Source: Pseudomonadota bacterium
GTDB lineage: Bacteria > Pseudomonadota > Gammaproteobacteria > Burkholderiales > Burkholderiaceae
Length of the DNA stretch: 6,261 nucleotides
Direction: 5' to 3'
Assembly: GCA_963205525.1 (NCBI GenBank)
Contig: CAUJJP010000204.1
Span: 1-6,261, forward strand
Of this stretch, positions 4,679-6,261 are shown one piece after another; position 1 is the first letter of the stretch; every line of letters begins with the position of its first letter. The notes beneath the pieces are model-generated. The model did not search any database and was not told the origin of the DNA. It worked only from the letters and a program-made list of their open reading frames with translations. A program made the translations under genes and the position numbers.

Positions 4679-6261
4679 ATGCTCAGCACCTACACCTGGC
4701 CGCGCTTTCCCGCCAGCCCGGCCCCCGAGATCGGTGCGCCGCTGCGGCGCGTGCCGCTGGTCGTCGTCGGCGCCGGACCGGTGGGCCTGTGCGCCGCCAT
4801 CGACGCCGCCCAGCGCGGCCAGCCCGTGATCGTGCTCGACGAGGACGACACCGTCTCCATCGGCTCGCGCGGCGTGTGCTACGCCAAGCGCACGCTGGAG
4901 ATCCTGGACCGCCTGGGGGTGGGCCAGCGGGTGGTCGACAAGGGCGTGACCTGGAACGTCGGCCGCACCTTCGAGGGCGAGCGCGAGGTCTTCCACTTCG
5001 ACCTCCTGCCCGAGTCCGGCCACCACCGCCCCGGCATGGTCAACCTGCAGCAGTACTACCTGGAGGAGTACCTGGTTGAGCGCGCGCGCGAGCTGCCGCT
5101 GCTGGACCTGCGCTGGAAGCACAAGCTCAGCGCGGTGCAGCCGCGCGAGGACGGCGCGCTGCTGAAGATCGAGACCGCCGAGGGCGAGTACAGCCTGCAC
5201 GCCGACTGGCTGATCGTGGCCGACGGCGCGCGCAGCCCGATCCGCCGCGCGATGGGGCTGGACATCGAGGGCCACGTGTTCCAGGACCGCTTCCTGATCG
5301 CCGACATCGTGCTCGACGGCGAGCCCTTCCCGCTCGCCAGGACCGAGCGCCGCTTCTGGTTCCACCCCACCTTCTTCGCCGGCCAGAGCGCGCTCCTGCA
5401 CCGCCAGGCCGACGACGTCTGGCGCTTCGACTTCCAGCTCGGCTGGGAGGCCGACCCCGAGGCCGAGAAGCAGCCCGAGCGCGTCGAGCCGCGCATCCGC
5501 CAGGCGCTGGACCAGCAGGGCTTCGGGCACATCGGCTTCAAGCTCGAGTGGGTCAGCGTCTACACCTTCCAGTGCCGGCGCATGAAGAAGTTTCGCCACG
5601 GCAGGCTGCTGTTCGTCGGCGATGCGGCGCACCAGGTCTCGCCCTTCGGCGCCCGCGGCGCCAACTCCGGCATCCAGGACACCGACAACCTGATCTGGAA
5701 GCTCGACGCGGTGCTGCGCGGCCAGGCGCCCGAGTCGCTGCTGGACAGCTACGCCAGCGAGCGCGAGGCGGCAGCGGACGAGAACCTGCTCAACTCCACC
5801 CGCTCGACCGACTTCATGACCCCCAAGAGCAAGGCCGCGACCACCCTGCGCGACGCCGTGCTCTCGCTCGCGGGCGAGGTGCCGGGGGTGCGCGTGCTGG
5901 TCAACAGCGGCCGCCTGTCGGTGCCCAGCACGCTCGCGGACTCGCCGCTGAACACGCCCGACGTGGACGCCTTCGCGGGCTGGATGCTGCCCGGCGCGCC
6001 GATGGACGACGCCCCGGTGCAAGGCCCGCGCGGCCCCTGGCTGCTGCCGCACCTGGGCGACGTGGACGGCGGCGGCTTCACCTTGCTGGTGTTCGGCAGC
6101 CCGGACGCCGCCACCCTGGCGGCGATGCGGGCGCTGCCGCTGGCCACCGTGCTGGTGGACGGCGAGGCGCCGGGCACGGTTTCGCTGCAGGATCTGCAAG
6201 GCCTGGTGGCGCGCCGCGGCCACCCCCGCAGCGGCACCAGCAACCAGATACCGCCCCACCC
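4679..6261 (+). CDS. FAD-dependent aromatic monooxygenase (PheA/TfdB/MhpA-type), 3' truncated by window edge
   Basis: This is a class A flavoprotein hydroxylase of the phenol/3-hydroxyphenylpropionate type, which uses NAD(P)H and O2 to hydroxylate an aromatic ring. Visible motifs, in order: the Rossmann GAGPVG at residues 31-36 for the ADP part of FAD; the DG motif with Asp182-Gly183 in VADGARSPIRR; and the GD motif with Gly314-Asp315 in FVGDAAHQVSPFGARGANSG, which contacts the ribityl chain. A C-terminal thioredoxin-like region begins around residue 435. The product reaches 527 codons at the window edge; I recall relatives of about 540-550 aa, so perhaps 20 residues are missing. The start ATG 4679 lies three bases after the VOC stop with GGGGA eight bases upstream. 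The overall sequence recalls a Burkholderiales-type FAD oxidoreductase group often placed beside IclR, MBL and VOC genes; this is memory, not a search. The substrate is unknown. The final 15 codons (from 6218) diverge from what I expect of the family and include a rare ATA codon. Confidence 0.93.
   Translation, partial: MLSTYTWPRFPASPAPEIGAPLRRVPLVVVGAGPVGLCAAIDAAQRGQPVIVLDEDDTVSIGSRGVCYAKRTLEILDRLGVGQRVVDKGVTWNVGRTFEGEREVFHFDLLPESGHHRPGMVNLQQYYLEEYLVERARELPLLDLRWKHKLSAVQPREDGALLKIETAEGEYSLHADWLIVADGARSPIRRAMGLDIEGHVFQDRFLIADIVLDGEPFPLARTERRFWFHPTFFAGQSALLHRQADDVWRFDFQLGWEADPEAEKQPERVEPRIRQALDQQGFGHIGFKLEWVSVYTFQCRRMKKFRHGRLLFVGDAAHQVSPFGARGANSGIQDTDNLIWKLDAVLRGQAPESLLDSYASEREAAADENLLNSTRSTDFMTPKSKAATTLRDAVLSLAGEVPGVRVLVNSGRLSVPSTLADSPLNTPDVDAFAGWMLPGAPMDDAPVQGPRGPWLLPHLGDVDGGGFTLLVFGSPDAATLAAMRALPLATVLVDGEAPGTVSLQDLQGLVARRGHPRSGTSNQIPPH

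Noticed and set aside
4121..6259. 712-aa open frame on the - strand opposite the VOC and monooxygenase genes
   Set aside because: It is a shadow of high GC content: composition is skewed to Ala, Val, His, Arg and Gly, there is no recognisable domain, and the + strand has clear family motifs throughout.

Overview
The window is GC-rich (roughly 70%), with strongly C/G-ending codons and tight gene packing. Gene content and codon style suggest a betaproteobacterium, most likely Burkholderiales. That placement is inference from style and remembered families, not from a database match.

Layout: (1) The left end (1-1595, + strand) is a small sulfur module. The last codons of an unidentified gene overlap by ATGA a TusA-family sulfur-carrier gene. 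A 175-base gap with two near-identical palindromic repeats and a third hairpin follows, then a 372-aa YeeE/YedE (TsuA-type) membrane transporter with the three family cysteines. TusA-like and YeeE-like proteins are a known pair: the transporter brings in thiosulfate or a related sulfur compound and the carrier accepts the sulfur. (2) 1596-2245 holds a palindromic intergenic element and a gene for a small membrane-anchored protein of unknown function, which converges on the next gene. (3) 2246-2986 (- strand) is an IclR-family regulator. It is divergent from a + strand operon (3090 to the window end) encoding a metallo-beta-lactamase-fold protein, a VOC (glyoxalase/dioxygenase-fold) protein and a PheA/TfdB/MhpA-type FAD aromatic monooxygenase cut by the window edge. 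A 103-base divergent intergenic region carries a 15-base palindrome overlapping both predicted promoters.

Working model: the IclR protein senses an aromatic compound and controls itself and the operon through the palindrome. The monooxygenase hydroxylates the ring, and the VOC and MBL-fold proteins act on or around later intermediates. The substrate cannot be read from the sequence.

Most notable points: the MBL-fold protein keeps the Zn1 ligands but lacks all three canonical Zn2 ligands. Its gene has no stop before the next gene starts, because a copy of the intergenic palindromic element lies where the stop is expected and all three forward frames are open there. The repeats upstream of the transporter resemble type I-E CRISPR repeats but do not form an array. 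The last ~45 bases of the monooxygenase look corrupted relative to its family. I found no clearly new multi-gene system.
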